Notes: generated by a model not told the origin, from the letters alone. A stretch of DNA of 64,000 bases from an uncultured Anaerolineae bacterium (GCA_937995825.1 CALKJO010000002.1:372001-436000); one strand, 5' to 3'. Shown: positions 9,001-18,268, numbered from the stretch's first letter. Program-made: numbers and translations.

Positions 9001-10221
9001 ATGACCCTGACCTCCCCTCTTGAGAACGCGCTTGAGGATGCCGTCAGCGCCCATCTGGGGCGAACCTTTCCGGCGGCGGCGATCTGCGCCCTGCATGACG
9101 ACGCTGTCCTGATCGAGCGCGCCTGGGGCTGGATCGACCCGGAGAGCGAGCGCGTCCCGGTGACGCCGGAGACGCGCTTCGATCTGGCATCATTGACGAA
9201 ACTGTTCACCGCGTCGGCGTTTCTCAGCCTGGTCAGTGAGGGGCGCGCCGCGCTCGATGCGCCGTTGGTCAGCGTGATCGACGAATTCGGCGGCGCGCCG
9301 CGCCCCATCGACGGCGGACAAGACCCGTTCAGCAAGGCGATGCTGCCCGCGCCGCCCGACGCAGCGGCGCGGCGCGTCGATCCTGCGCGCGTCACCTTCC
9401 GGCACCTGCTGACCCACACCAGCGGACTCGCCCCCTGGCGCGCTGTCTTTCAGGCAGCGAGTCCGCATCCGCCCGCTGCGCCTGGTCACGCCGAGTCCAT
9501 CGGGCGCGAGATCAAATGGGCGCAGGCGGTGGCGGCATTGTGCAGCTATCCGTTCGTGGGCGAAGTCGGCTCAGCGGTGCGCTACAGCGACCTGGGCTTG
9601 ATGCTCCTGGGCGAGGCGGTCGGGCGGCTGCACGGCGAGACGCTGGATCGCGCCATCGACGCCCGCGTGACGCGCCCATTGGGGCTGTCGAGCGTGACCT
9701 ACAATCCGGCGCGGGCGGGCGTCCCGCTCGACCAGATCGCCCCGACCGAACACGATCCGCTCTGGCGCAAGCGGCGCTGCTGGGGCGAAGTCCACGATGA
9801 GAATGCCTGCGGCGTCGGCGGCGTGGCGGGTCATGCCGGCTTGTTCGCGACGGCGCGCGATGTCGCCTTGTTCGGGCAGGCATGGCTGGACGCGGGATCG
9901 GCACTGCCCATCGCGCCGGATGTGCGCGCTGAGGCGACGCGCCTCCAAGCCGAGTCGAACGGCGAGCGGCGCGGCTTGGGCTGGGCGCTCAAGGCGGCGG
10001 TCGACTCGATGGCGGGCGAGCGTTTCAGCATGGAATCCTACGGACATTCCGGCTTCACTGGCACAAGCCTGTGGATCGATCCGACGCGGCGGCTGGTCGC
10101 CGCCATCCTGACCAACCGCGTCTACGCTGGGCGCGAAGGCGACGGCGTGCATGGCTTCCGGCGCGCTGTCCATGACGCATTGGCGGGGATCAGCGCGTCA
10201 GAGTCAGCGCGCCGATCCTGA
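9001..10221 (+). CDS. Serine hydrolase of the beta-lactamase (class C/PBP-like) family
   Basis: A 406-residue penicillin-recognising-fold hydrolase. The three active-site elements are visible: SLTK (S64 nucleophile, K67), YSD (Y195, the position of YxN) and HSG (H349, replacing KTG). The HSG variant is common in esterase-like members such as EstB relatives and D-aminopeptidases, so the substrate may be an ester or peptide rather than a beta-lactam. There is no obvious signal peptide, so it is probably cytoplasmic. AAGGATG lies about seven bases before ATG 9001. The last 32 bases overlap the 3' end of the convergent membrane-protein gene. Confidence 0.85.
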   Translation: MTLTSPLENALEDAVSAHLGRTFPAAAICALHDDAVLIERAWGWIDPESERVPVTPETRFDLASLTKLFTASAFLSLVSEGRAALDAPLVSVIDEFGGAPRPIDGGQDPFSKAMLPAPPDAAARRVDPARVTFRHLLTHTSGLAPWRAVFQAASPHPPAAPGHAESIGREIKWAQAVAALCSYPFVGEVGSAVRYSDLGLMLLGEAVGRLHGETLDRAIDARVTRPLGLSSVTYNPARAGVPLDQIAPTEHDPLWRKRRCWGEVHDENACGVGGVAGHAGLFATARDVALFGQAWLDAGSALPIAPDVRAEATRLQAESNGERRGLGWALKAAVDSMAGERFSMESYGHSGFTGTSLWIDPTRRLVAAILTNRVYAGREGDGVHGFRRAVHDALAGISASESARRS

Positions 10222-12526
10222 ACACATCGTTTGCCGTCTCAGTCGGCGCGGCGGTCAGCCGGAAGCGGACGATCTCCGGGTAGCGATACCAGCCGGTCAC
10301 CAGCGTGTATGTCCCGGACGCGAGATCGGCGGGCAGCGCCAGATCGACCGCCTCGATCCGCCGCGATCCACCCGCGATCCGTCCGAGCGGCGCATCCGAC
10401 TGCGCGATCAGCCCGCCCGACTCGTCGAGCAGGTGAACGAAGCGGATGTCGTTTTCATCGACCGCGCTGTCAAAGCGCCAGTCCAGCCACGCGGAGACCG
10501 TCTCGCCTCCCTGAGTCACGCGCCAGCGCACCAGTGACACGCCGCGCTCCCAGATGACGGGCGGACTCGGCGGCGTTTCGTCCGCTGTGAAAGTGAGCGC
10601 CGCACTCGTCAGCCGCAAATCGCGGCACGTCAGCGCCGCCGACGGGATGACCGCCGGACACGGCGGGCTGAGCGCCATGCTCAGCGTCGTGTAACCCGCC
10701 TCCAGCGGGATCGGCAGGCGGAGGCGATCCGCTTCGCCGACGATCTGCCCATGCACCGCGTCGCCATCGATGAGCAGGCGCACTCGACGGCGGTCAGCGC
10801 TGGCGTCCGCCTCAAAAAGCGCCCATCCGGGTTGGGCGGCGTAGAGATAGACCTCCGAGCGCGCCGTCACCGCCAGCGACTCGGTCAGCGCGGCAGCGAA
10901 AAGGCGCGGCGCATCCGGTTCGGGCGGCTCAAAGAGCGCCAGCGCGTCATCTTCATAGGTCGGCGCGCCGAGGCGATCCAGCGCCCGCGCATAGAGCGTC
11001 CCGTCGTCGTGCTGTTTGTGCAGGATGATCAGATCGACTCCGGCGGCGTCGAGCAGCGCCGGGTCGAGCGTGTCCTGCAGGATCGTGAGCATGGCGGGCG
11101 CGACCGGTGTCCGCCGCGTGACCTGTCCGGCGAGCAGCGGGCGGCGGTGCGCGGTGTGCAGATAGAGATCGGTCTTGGCGGCGATCAGGTTGTCCCAGGG
11201 GATGCCGAAGACAGCGCGCATGTCCGTCCGCTGCTCCAGCGCAGCAATCGCGGGCGGGATCGCCGCTGGCGTCGTCGGCAGCGGGAAAAAGGTCTGGTAA
11301 TCGAAGGCGATCAGTCCAATCAGGATCAGAGACACGAGCGCGCCGCGCCTGCGCACGACTGCATCCGCCCCATAGCCCGCCATCATCGCCAGCGCCAGCG
11401 CCAGCCCGAAATTGAAGCGCCCCGGCGCGCGCAGCAGGCTCAGCCCCGGCAGCTCCGCCAGAATCCCCCACGGCAGCGCCACATAGCTGATGTAGCCGTC
11501 GGTCGTGAACTGCACCGGCGTATCCAAGATTTTCAGCAGTCCCCCCAGCGACAGGACATACGCCAGCAGCGCCAGCCCCAGCCACATCCGCGCTTCCCGA
11601 CGCCGCCACACCCCGATCAGCGCCAGCGCGCCCGCGATCACGCCGACATACGCCGCGCCTTCATCCAGGTTGACGCCCAGAACCCGTCGCGGGTAGTCCA
11701 GCAGCGCGCCCCACAGCGGATGAAAGAACGACGGTGACGCAAACGCCAGCAGATCGGCGCTGTAGCGCACGACTCCGCCGTCGTCATACGCCGATCCGAA
11801 CGCGGCGCTGAACGTCGGCAGCAGATACACCGCCAGCGCCGCCGCGCCGATCCCCGCCGCGATGACCTGGCGCGCCGCCGTCGACCATGCCCGCCGCCAC
11901 AGCGCCGCCGCGCCGATCACCAGCGTCAGCGGGGCGGTCACATAAATGATTTGCAGCGTGTGTCCCAAGCCGGTCAGCGCAAATGCTGCCGCCGCGATCC
12001 CGATCCGCCCGACTCCGCTGCGACTCAGCCGCAGCAGCGCCAGCGCATACAGTGGGACGGGATACTGCACCAGCAAGCCCGCATGTCCCACGCCCAGGTG
12101 CGCCTGCATCAGCGGGAAGCACATGAAGACCACGCCCGCGATCCACCCCGCCCAAAACCCCATGCCAAGACCTCGGCATAACAGCGCCAGCGCCCACCCG
12201 TTGAGCGCCAGCGTCAGCAGGATGGTCAGGTTGGCGGCGGCGGGCAGCGGCAGGATCAGCGCCAGCGCCCACGCCGGGAAGAACTGAAGCGGATTTGCCC
12301 ACAGCGTGATCGCGTCAATGCCGTTGGGATACGCCAAGTTGGACATGAAAAATGGGCTTTCCCCCGTGCGCAGCGCCTCCCCGAACCACCACAGATGATG
12401 CGCCATCTCGCGCCCATCGCCATACGCAAAGCCCGCCAGCGAACTGCTCAGCTCAAATCCCAGCGGATAGGTGATGATGAGCGCGATCAGCAGAAACAGC
12501 CCGAAATCGGTCAGGGGGCGTCTCAT
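10190..12526 (-). CDS. Large multi-pass membrane protein, GT-C glycosyltransferase-like, paralog of 12523-14478
   Basis: A 778-residue protein with about 11-12 predicted membrane helices in its first 430 residues and a soluble C-terminal region of beta-type character. After helix 1 comes YGDGREMAHHLWW, which places acidic residues in the first outer loop as in GT-C transferases (PMT, ArnT, YfhO-like). A GHAGLLVQYPVPL segment matches GHVGLVTLYPAPL in the paralog. A GT-C enzyme of this kind would use a lipid-linked sugar donor at the outer face, but neither donor nor acceptor can be read from the sequence. The start ATG overlaps the stop of the paralog, so they are coupled. The soluble C-terminus is longer than in the paralog. 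Confidence 0.72.
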   Translation of the reverse strand: MRRPLTDFGLFLLIALIITYPLGFELSSSLAGFAYGDGREMAHHLWWFGEALRTGESPFFMSNLAYPNGIDAITLWANPLQFFPAWALALILPLPAAANLTILLTLALNGWALALLCRGLGMGFWAGWIAGVVFMCFPLMQAHLGVGHAGLLVQYPVPLYALALLRLSRSGVGRIGIAAAAFALTGLGHTLQIIYVTAPLTLVIGAAALWRRAWSTAARQVIAAGIGAAALAVYLLPTFSAAFGSAYDDGGVVRYSADLLAFASPSFFHPLWGALLDYPRRVLGVNLDEGAAYVGVIAGALALIGVWRRREARMWLGLALLAYVLSLGGLLKILDTPVQFTTDGYISYVALPWGILAELPGLSLLRAPGRFNFGLALALAMMAGYGADAVVRRRGALVSLILIGLIAFDYQTFFPLPTTPAAIPPAIAALEQRTDMRAVFGIPWDNLIAAKTDLYLHTAHRRPLLAGQVTRRTPVAPAMLTILQDTLDPALLDAAGVDLIILHKQHDDGTLYARALDRLGAPTYEDDALALFEPPEPDAPRLFAAALTESLAVTARSEVYLYAAQPGWALFEADASADRRRVRLLIDGDAVHGQIVGEADRLRLPIPLEAGYTTLSMALSPPCPAVIPSAALTCRDLRLTSAALTFTADETPPSPPVIWERGVSLVRWRVTQGGETVSAWLDWRFDSAVDENDIRFVHLLDESGGLIAQSDAPLGRIAGGSRRIEAVDLALPADLASGTYTLVTGWYRYPEIVRFRLTAAPTETANDVFRIGALTLTR

Positions 12527-14478
12527 CGCAGTTCCATCCCTTCGATGCGCAGCGTCGCGCAGCGCAGCGCCTCATGCGGCGGCACAAGACACGGCGGGTC
12601 GAGCGTGATATTGAAAAAGTGAAAGCCAGCGGCGAGCGGCGGCAGCGGCAGTGCCAGCGGGTCGCCATCGCTGAGCTGACCGCGCCAGATCGGCTGATCG
12701 TTGAGCCGCGCCTGCGCGCCGCGCGCGCCGTCCGTGCGCGCCGTCCCGACGAGCGCGAATGCCCCGCCCTCCGGCAGATAGGCGAACAGCCAGGTCGAGT
12801 CCGCATGGCGGTGAACGCCGCTGATCAGGGCGACTGGCTGCGTCGGATCGGGCCGCTCGAACACGGCGAAGCGCGCGTCCGCGAACGCTGGCGCGCCGAA
12901 GCGCTCGCGCAGCCGCGCCTCCAGCCCGCCGCCGCTGTAGTCCCATTCCCGATGGACGATGATCAGATCGACTCCGGCGGCGTCGAGCAGCGCTGGATCG
13001 AACGTCTCCTGCATCAGCCAGCCTTTCGCTGGATTGAGCGGCGTATTGCGCGCCAAATGTCCGGCGATCATCGGCTTGCCGTGCGCGGTCTGCAAGTATA
13101 AGCCCTCTTTGTCGGTCAGCGGATGCTCCCAGGGGACATTGAACACGGCGCGGATGTCAGGGCGCTCCGCCAGCGCGTAAAATGCTGCTGGGATCGCCGC
13201 CGGACGGGTCGGCATCGGAAAAAAAGTCTGGTAATCGAAGGCGATCAGCGCCGCCAGGATCAGCGTGACAAGCGCGCGGCGTCGCCCCTGCACGACTGCA
13301 TCCACCCCACAGCCCGCCATCACCGCCAGCACCAAGCCGACCGCGAAGCTGAAGCGCACCGGCGTGCGCGAGATGCTCAAGATCGGCAGCCGTTCGAGCA
13401 GCGCCCACGGCAGCGCGAGATGGGTCGGGTAGCCGTCGATCACCAGCGCCATTGGGGCGGTCTCCTCCAGCTTGAACAGCGCTCCCCATGACAGCCCCCA
13501 TGCGCCCGCCGCCGCCATCAGCCAGAAACGCGCCGCGCGCCGCCGGATCAGCCCTATCAGCGCCAGCACGCCCGCAGCCACACCGACGTACGCCGTCCCC
13601 TCGAACGGATCGATCCCCAGAACGCGGCGCGGATAGTCCAGTCCCAGGCTTCCCCAGAGCGGATGGCTGAAGGACGGCGCGATGATGTTCAGCGGCGTGG
13701 CGCTGAAGAAGACCGACATCCCCCCGCCAGAGACGCCCGCCCCGCGCAGCCCCAGCAGGACGAACGGCAGCGCCAGCGCCGCACCCACCGCCAGCGCGCC
13801 CAGCGTCCAGCCCAGCGCGCCCCATTCCCGCCGCCCGATCAGGCGCACCAGCCAGACGCCGACCGTCGGCAGCAGCAGATACAGCCAGAGCAGGGCGCTG
13901 CCCCAGCCGACCATCATCATCCAAACTGCCGCCAGCAGCAGATCGCGCCCCTGCGCCGCGCGAGAACGCGGCGCGCCCCGCAGCCGCATCAGCGCCGCCA
14001 GCAGCAGCGGCGCGGGGTACAGCGTCACCAAGCCGACATGCCCAAGCGCAAGCTGACCCTGAAAGGCGGGGTACAGCACAAAGACCAGCCCGGCGATCAG
14101 CGCGCCCGAACCGCCGATCCCCAGCGTCCGCGCCAGCGCGTACAGCGCCAGCCCATTGAGCGCCAGCGTCAGCAGCGCCGCCAGGTTGAACGCTGCCGGC
14201 AGCGGCAGGATGAACGACAGCAGCGCCGTCGGCAGGCTTTGCAGCGGGATCGCCCACAAAAGCGCCGAGTCGATGCCGTCGGGATAGAGCAGCAGCGGCG
14301 CATCCGCCGCAATGCGCCCGCGCAGCACCTCCGCCATCCACCAACTGTGCCGGAGATACTCGGTCGTGTCGCTGAAGGCGTGACCGAGCAGGCGCGAGTC
14401 GAGCTGGAGCGCCAGCGGAAAGGTCATCACGACCGCCGCGCCCAGGTAAAAAATGAACACGCCGATCCCCTGTCTCAT
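12523..14478 (-). CDS. Large multi-pass membrane protein, GT-C glycosyltransferase-like, first gene of the pair
   Basis: A 651-residue protein with the same architecture as the downstream paralog: N-terminal helix, outer loop FSDTTEYLRHSWW with Asp/Glu, the segment YPDGIDSALLWAIPLQ, about ten further helices, and a soluble C-terminal part. The frame stays open to 14646, but I start at ATG 14478: it aligns with the paralog start and lies downstream of a good minus-strand promoter at 14521-14549, which would sit inside the longer version. It is probably a polytopic sugar transferase or relative acting at the membrane; no characterised homolog is recognised. Confidence 0.72.
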   Translation of the reverse strand: MRQGIGVFIFYLGAAVVMTFPLALQLDSRLLGHAFSDTTEYLRHSWWMAEVLRGRIAADAPLLLYPDGIDSALLWAIPLQSLPTALLSFILPLPAAFNLAALLTLALNGLALYALARTLGIGGSGALIAGLVFVLYPAFQGQLALGHVGLVTLYPAPLLLAALMRLRGAPRSRAAQGRDLLLAAVWMMMVGWGSALLWLYLLLPTVGVWLVRLIGRREWGALGWTLGALAVGAALALPFVLLGLRGAGVSGGGMSVFFSATPLNIIAPSFSHPLWGSLGLDYPRRVLGIDPFEGTAYVGVAAGVLALIGLIRRRAARFWLMAAAGAWGLSWGALFKLEETAPMALVIDGYPTHLALPWALLERLPILSISRTPVRFSFAVGLVLAVMAGCGVDAVVQGRRRALVTLILAALIAFDYQTFFPMPTRPAAIPAAFYALAERPDIRAVFNVPWEHPLTDKEGLYLQTAHGKPMIAGHLARNTPLNPAKGWLMQETFDPALLDAAGVDLIIVHREWDYSGGGLEARLRERFGAPAFADARFAVFERPDPTQPVALISGVHRHADSTWLFAYLPEGGAFALVGTARTDGARGAQARLNDQPIWRGQLSDGDPLALPLPPLAAGFHFFNITLDPPCLVPPHEALRCATLRIEGMELR

Positions 14479-14520
14479 CCTGCGTTCCCCGTGCCGCCTA
14501 TCGGCATCCCTTCCATCGGC

Positions 14521-14549
14521 ATTGTATTGGACACGACAGCGCTTAGCAA
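14521..14549 (-). promoter_or_regulatory. Sigma-70-type promoter for the membrane-protein pair
   Basis: Read on the minus strand, TTGCTA (14544-14549) and TACAAT (14521-14526) are separated by exactly 17 bases. Transcription would begin near 14514, giving a leader of about 35 bases before ATG 14478. This supports the short start of that gene. The divergent DUF3179 gene begins 139 bases from ATG 14478, so the spacer is a divergent promoter region. Confidence 0.6.
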
Positions 14550-14617
14550 CGATCATGTAGTATGCTTGCTGGTGGAGTGCGTGCAGATCAATCGCTGTAT
14601 GGAGGTATAGAGGCACA

Positions 14618-15766
14618 ATGCACAAGGTACGCTTAGGATTCACCATACTGGCGCTGCTGATGGCGGCGGTCGGAGATGGGGTCGTGGCTCAGAATTCCTG
14701 CGCCAACCCGTTTGCTGGGGTTCTGCTTCGTTTCGAGACCGATTTCTGGACGAAAACCGATTTTTGCCGGCGCAGCGTGGATGTCAGCGAGATTCGCTCC
14801 GGCGGACCCCCGCCCGACGGCATCCCGCCGATTGACAGCCCTGTGTTCGAGTCGATTGACGCGGCGTCGCTCTGGCTTCAGGAACAGTCTCCGCTGATCG
14901 CGCTGGAGATCGACGGCGATGCCCGCGCTTACCCGCTCGCCATCCTGACCTGGCATGAGATCGTCAACGATGTCGTCGGCGGCGTGCCGGTGGCGGTGAC
15001 GTTCTGCCCGCTGTGCAACAGCGCGCTTGTCTTTGACCGCCGCGTGAACGGCGCGACGCTCCGCTTTGGGGTGTCCGGCTTGCTGCGCAACAGCGACATG
15101 GTGATGTGGGATGATCTGACGCAGTCGTTCTGGCAGCAGTTCACCGGAGAGGGGATCGTCGGCGTGTATACGGGCGTCCAGCTTGAGATCATCCCATCGC
15201 TGGTGATCGGCTTCGGCGCGTTCGCCGACGAATACCCGAACGGCGTAATCCTGTCGCGCGACACGGGTCGGAGGCGCAGCTACGGCGTGAATCCCTACGT
15301 CGGCTATGACTCCAGCAGGCAGCCGTTCCTGTTTGAGGGCAGCATCGACTCGCGCCTGCCTGCGACCGAGCATGTCCTCGGCGGACTGGTCGCGGGGACA
15401 GCGGTCGCGTATCCGTTCCCGCTCCTGCGCGAACAGATCGTCATCAATGACGTGGTCAATGACGTGCCGGTCGCGGCGTTCTTCCAGGACGGAGTCGTCA
15501 GCGCGCTCGATCAGCGCATCATCGACTCGTCGCGCGATATCGGCACGGCGGCGCTCTATGATCGGCGGCTCGATGAACGCGAACTGTCGTTTGCACTGCG
15601 CGACGGCGCGATCTACGACGATCAGACTGGCTCGCGCTGGAACACGTTCGGGCGCGCTGTCGAAGGCGATCTCGCCGGATCGCAGCTCCGCCGTCTGAAC
15701 GCGGGCGCGCATTTCTGGTTCGCCTGGGCTGCCTTCCGACCGGACACGCTCCTGCGCACGGACTGA
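14618..15766 (+). CDS. DUF3179 domain-containing exported protein
   Basis: A 382-residue protein with an N-terminal signal sequence (hydrophobic residues about 7-22, probable cleavage near VVAQ). The rest matches DUF3179: EIDGDARAYPLAIL, WHEIVND, then TFCPLCNSALVFDR with a CxxC pair, and LRNSDMVMWD. The family is widespread in bacteria and archaea and has no established activity; the CPLC pair invites a metal or thiol role, but that is speculation. GAGG precedes ATG 14618. A hairpin terminator follows at 15779. Confidence 0.88.
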   Translation: MHKVRLGFTILALLMAAVGDGVVAQNSCANPFAGVLLRFETDFWTKTDFCRRSVDVSEIRSGGPPPDGIPPIDSPVFESIDAASLWLQEQSPLIALEIDGDARAYPLAILTWHEIVNDVVGGVPVAVTFCPLCNSALVFDRRVNGATLRFGVSGLLRNSDMVMWDDLTQSFWQQFTGEGIVGVYTGVQLEIIPSLVIGFGAFADEYPNGVILSRDTGRRRSYGVNPYVGYDSSRQPFLFEGSIDSRLPATEHVLGGLVAGTAVAYPFPLLREQIVINDVVNDVPVAAFFQDGVVSALDQRIIDSSRDIGTAALYDRRLDERELSFALRDGAIYDDQTGSRWNTFGRAVEGDLAGSQLRRLNAGAHFWFAWAAFRPDTLLRTD

Positions 15767-15778
15767 GGGATCAAACAA

Positions 15779-15800
15779 GGGGCGCTGACGCGCCCCCTTT
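15779..15800. terminator. Bidirectional intrinsic terminator between convergent genes
   Basis: GGGGCGC (15779-15785), a TGAC loop and GCGCCCC (15790-15796) form a perfect 7-bp stem. A short T-rich run follows on the plus side and TTGTTTG on the minus side, so it can serve both the DUF3179 gene and the anti-sigma-like gene that ends at 15813. Confidence 0.75.
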
Positions 15801-15812
15801 CGCTTCTCTAGC

Positions 15813-16706
15813 TCAGCCGCCCGCCGCGGCTGGGGAAAGCGCTGGTGTCGGCGATGCGGCTGAGGCAGTGGATGGGATCGGCGTCAATGCCTGCATCAGA
15901 ACCGGAGTCGGCGTTTCTGTGGCACTGGGGACAGTCGTCGGGACAGCCGGAACCATGATCGACGGCACATTGATCGATGGCACAACCACGTTCGGCAGGA
16001 CGATGCCGCCTTGAGCGCTGGACGGCTCAACGACGGTCGGCGTCAGTGCCACAACGCTCGCCACACCGGAAAAATCGCATATCTGAATGCGGAAAGTCGC
16101 GCTGTCCGCTTCGATCCAGCCTTCAGGCACGCCGGTCTCGCCGACGATGACATACAGCCACGTCCGTCCATTAATGAGCTGGGCGCTTTGAATGCGAAAG
16201 ACCATCTCCGGCGTGAGCATATCGGGACGACCCGCTCCAGCGCGCAGAAGCGGCACGCTCTCCGTGACCTGATAGCACAGGCTAACCTGGTCACCCGTAT
16301 CGTTCTGCGGCAGCGCGGACGGACTCTCGGACATGAAGCCGCCGCTCAGGTTCATCGAGGGCGGCGCGCTGTTCATTATCATCGCGCGCACCACCAGCAG
16401 GGCAGCGAAGGTCAGCGCGATCAGGGCAGCGAACAACAGCAGACCGGACTGCGCCATGCGCTCCGGTCGCTCAGGATATATCGGCATCGAGAATGCAGTC
16501 ATTGTCTCTTCCTCTCTCAATCGTGAATTGTTCAAGGGGCGGTCGAGTTCCGCTGTGTAAACCCGGTCGATCTCAGCCAGCATCCGCGCCAGATCCGGAT
16601 CGCGCTCGGCATTGCGCAGCAGCGCGGCGACGGCGTCAAAATCGCCGCGTTCGAGCGCGCCGATGTAGCGAAAGGCGGCGCGTTCGCGGTCTCTATCCGT
16701 CAGCAT
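15813..16706 (-). CDS. Putative membrane-bound anti-sigma factor with extracytoplasmic SH3-like domain
   Basis: A 297-residue protein. The cytoplasmic N-terminus (residues 1-86, DRERAAFRYIGALERGDFDAVAALL) is helical and lacks the zinc-binding HxxxCxxC of ZAS anti-sigma factors. One membrane helix spans about 88-108. Outside, residues about 140-215 resemble a bacterial SH3-like domain (SVPLLRAGAG, GRTWLYVIVGETGVPEGWIE), then a Pro/Thr/Val-rich tail. The start ATG 16706 lies 14 bases inside the end of the sigma factor gene, so the two are coupled. Position and topology argue for an anti-sigma factor that senses the wall; sequence alone does not prove it. Confidence 0.68.
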   Translation of the reverse strand: MLTDRDRERAAFRYIGALERGDFDAVAALLRNAERDPDLARMLAEIDRVYTAELDRPLNNSRLREEETMTAFSMPIYPERPERMAQSGLLLFAALIALTFAALLVVRAMIMNSAPPSMNLSGGFMSESPSALPQNDTGDQVSLCYQVTESVPLLRAGAGRPDMLTPEMVFRIQSAQLINGRTWLYVIVGETGVPEGWIEADSATFRIQICDFSGVASVVALTPTVVEPSSAQGGIVLPNVVVPSINVPSIMVPAVPTTVPSATETPTPVLMQALTPIPSTASAASPTPALSPAAAGG

Positions 16707-17286
16707 CGTCGCCCCCCACTGCGATCGCGCTCCGCAGCCGCTTGAGCGCCCGATGCAGCCGCACGCGCGCTGCGCCCGCTGAAATGCCCAAGGTCTGCGC
16801 CAGCGCCGCTCCATCCAGCTCGTGCAGCACCGCCAGCTCGATGATCCGCTGATCTTCGGGCGCGAGCCGCGCCAGCAGCGCCGCCGCGCGGTCGGTCTCG
16901 TCGTCGGCGGAGGGCTGAGCGATGGTCAGCAGCCAGTCGAACAGATCATCGTCGCCGATTGCCGCGTCCGCCCCCGCGACCAGATCGCGCAGCAGCGGCT
17001 CGCGCCGATGGCGGCGCGCCAGCTCCGCCTGTTTGCGCTTGATCAGGTTGGCGGCGATCCCCAGCAGCCAGGCGCGCGGACTCGCTGAACTCCGAAACCG
17101 TCCCTCATGACGCAGCGCCTCCAGCACCACTTCGTTGAGCAGTTCGCTGGCGGCGGCGTCCAGGCTTTGGTCGCGCCCAGACAAACCAGCGCGATAAAGA
17201 TAGACGCGCAGTGTCCTTTGCAGGTCTGCCGCCTCCGTCTCAATATAACGGCGCAAATCCGATGCGCGCACGCGCTCCATGCTCAT
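16693..17286 (-). CDS. ECF-type RNA polymerase sigma factor
   Basis: A 197-residue sigma-70 family protein. Region 2 is visible as the segment around ELLNEVVLEAL with SPRAWLLGIAANLIKRKQ (core binding and -10 recognition). Region 4 is LARLAPEDQRIIELAV with helix-turn-helix GAALAQTLGISAGAARVRLHRA, which recognises -35 elements. Regions 1.1 and 3 are absent, as in ECF factors. I take ATG 17286 (MSMERV); codons at 17280 or 17337 are alternatives because no strong ribosome site decides. The downstream overlapping gene encodes a membrane protein that probably holds it inactive. No target promoter was identified. Confidence 0.88.
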   Translation of the reverse strand: MSMERVRASDLRRYIETEAADLQRTLRVYLYRAGLSGRDQSLDAAASELLNEVVLEALRHEGRFRSSASPRAWLLGIAANLIKRKQAELARRHRREPLLRDLVAGADAAIGDDDLFDWLLTIAQPSADDETDRAAALLARLAPEDQRIIELAVLHELDGAALAQTLGISAGAARVRLHRALKRLRSAIAVGGDDADG

Positions 17287-17372
17287 CCCGGTTCGGGCTG
17301 ACCGATCAAGGCTGCGTTTGCAAACACATGAGATCATTCAATGTGCGGCGCGAAAATGTTACAGGGACGCGC

Positions 17373-18074
17373 TCACCAGGGCATTTCAGCGCCGTCCCAG
17401 CGCAGAAAGCGACCGGTGTCAGCGGGGCGCAGCGAGTCGATCACACGCAGCATCCCGCCGACCGACTCCGCCGGCTCAAGTTCGGCAGCGTCCGTCCCCA
17501 TGTCGGTGCGCACCCAACCGGGATCGACCACTACCACGCACAGCCCGCGCGTCAGGCGGTCATGCGCCAGCGCGCGCATGAACATGTTGAGCGCGGCTTT
17601 GCTGGCGGAATAGGCATAGGTGTGGCTGTGGGTGTGCAGAGTCAGCGAGCCATAGCCGGAGGTGATGCTGGCGATGATCCCGCCTTGGCGCATCATGCCC
17701 AAAAATTCCCGCGCCACCATCAGCGCGCCGACGGCATTGACGCGGAAGACCTGTATCGTCCGCTCGAAATCGAGCGCCGCCAAGTTATCCGAGATTTTCT
17801 CATCGTCGAGCAGGATGCCGGCATTGTTGATCAGCACATCCAGCGCCTCGGTCTGCGCATGAACGATCTGCCAGGCGCGGGCGATGCTGTCTGCGTCCGC
17901 GACATCCAGCGGGATGATGTGCAGCCGGTCGGATGCCAGCGCCGCCAGCCGATGCGCGGACTGTGGGCTGCGGCAGGCGGCAAACACGCGCTCTCCGCGC
18001 GCCAAACACTGGCGGACGAATTCCAAGCCGATGCCGCGCGATGCGCCAGTGATAAGGACGGTTTTCGGAGTCAT
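17373..18074 (-). CDS. Short-chain dehydrogenase/reductase (C-factor-like SDR)
   Basis: A 233-residue classical SDR. The N-terminal Rossmann motif is VLITGASRGIGLEF, the NNAG motif is in DVLINNAGI, and the catalytic set is S in ITSGYGSL and YAYSASK. It should reduce or oxidise a carbonyl/alcohol with NAD(P)H; the substrate is unknown. It resembles the C-signal/sniffer-like subgroup that lacks long insertions. The start ATG 18074 overlaps the stop of the zinc-ribbon gene as ATGA, so it depends on that gene for expression. Confidence 0.9.
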   Translation of the reverse strand: MTPKTVLITGASRGIGLEFVRQCLARGERVFAACRSPQSAHRLAALASDRLHIIPLDVADADSIARAWQIVHAQTEALDVLINNAGILLDDEKISDNLAALDFERTIQVFRVNAVGALMVAREFLGMMRQGGIIASITSGYGSLTLHTHSHTYAYSASKAALNMFMRALAHDRLTRGLCVVVVDPGWVRTDMGTDAAELEPAESVGGMLRVIDSLRPADTGRFLRWDGAEMPW

Positions 18075-18253
18075 ACTTCGCTGCAATCCCAGACGAAGCC
18101 GCAGCGACCGCAGCGGACTTTGCACGCCAGCTTGAACGTGTCTTGCCCGCACGCGGGGCAGACGGTGGACAGCGTATAATTGGGGAGCGGCGGAAGCGGC
18201 TTGGCGTTGGGGGGAGCGGGGGCTGTTTCGCTGGCGGGCGGCGCATCTGGCAT
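18071..18253 (-). CDS. Small zinc-ribbon protein
   Basis: A 60-residue protein with a Pro-rich N-terminus and a C-terminal four-cysteine ribbon, CPACG then CGRCG, with extra cysteines in LACKVRC and VWDC. The two CxxC knuckles should bind one zinc ion. It is coupled to the SDR by an ATGA overlap. AGG lies about eight bases before ATG 18253. It is too small to be an enzyme; it may be a nucleic-acid or protein adaptor. Function unknown. Confidence 0.7.
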   Translation of the reverse strand: MPDAPPASETAPAPPNAKPLPPLPNYTLSTVCPACGQDTFKLACKVRCGRCGFVWDCSEV

Positions 18254-18268
18254 GGACAGAACCTCATC

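Noticed and set aside
12523-14646. Longer version of the membrane protein starting at 14646
   Set aside because: It would contain the promoter at 14521-14549, overlap the start of the divergent DUF3179 gene, and add 56 residues not found in the paralog.
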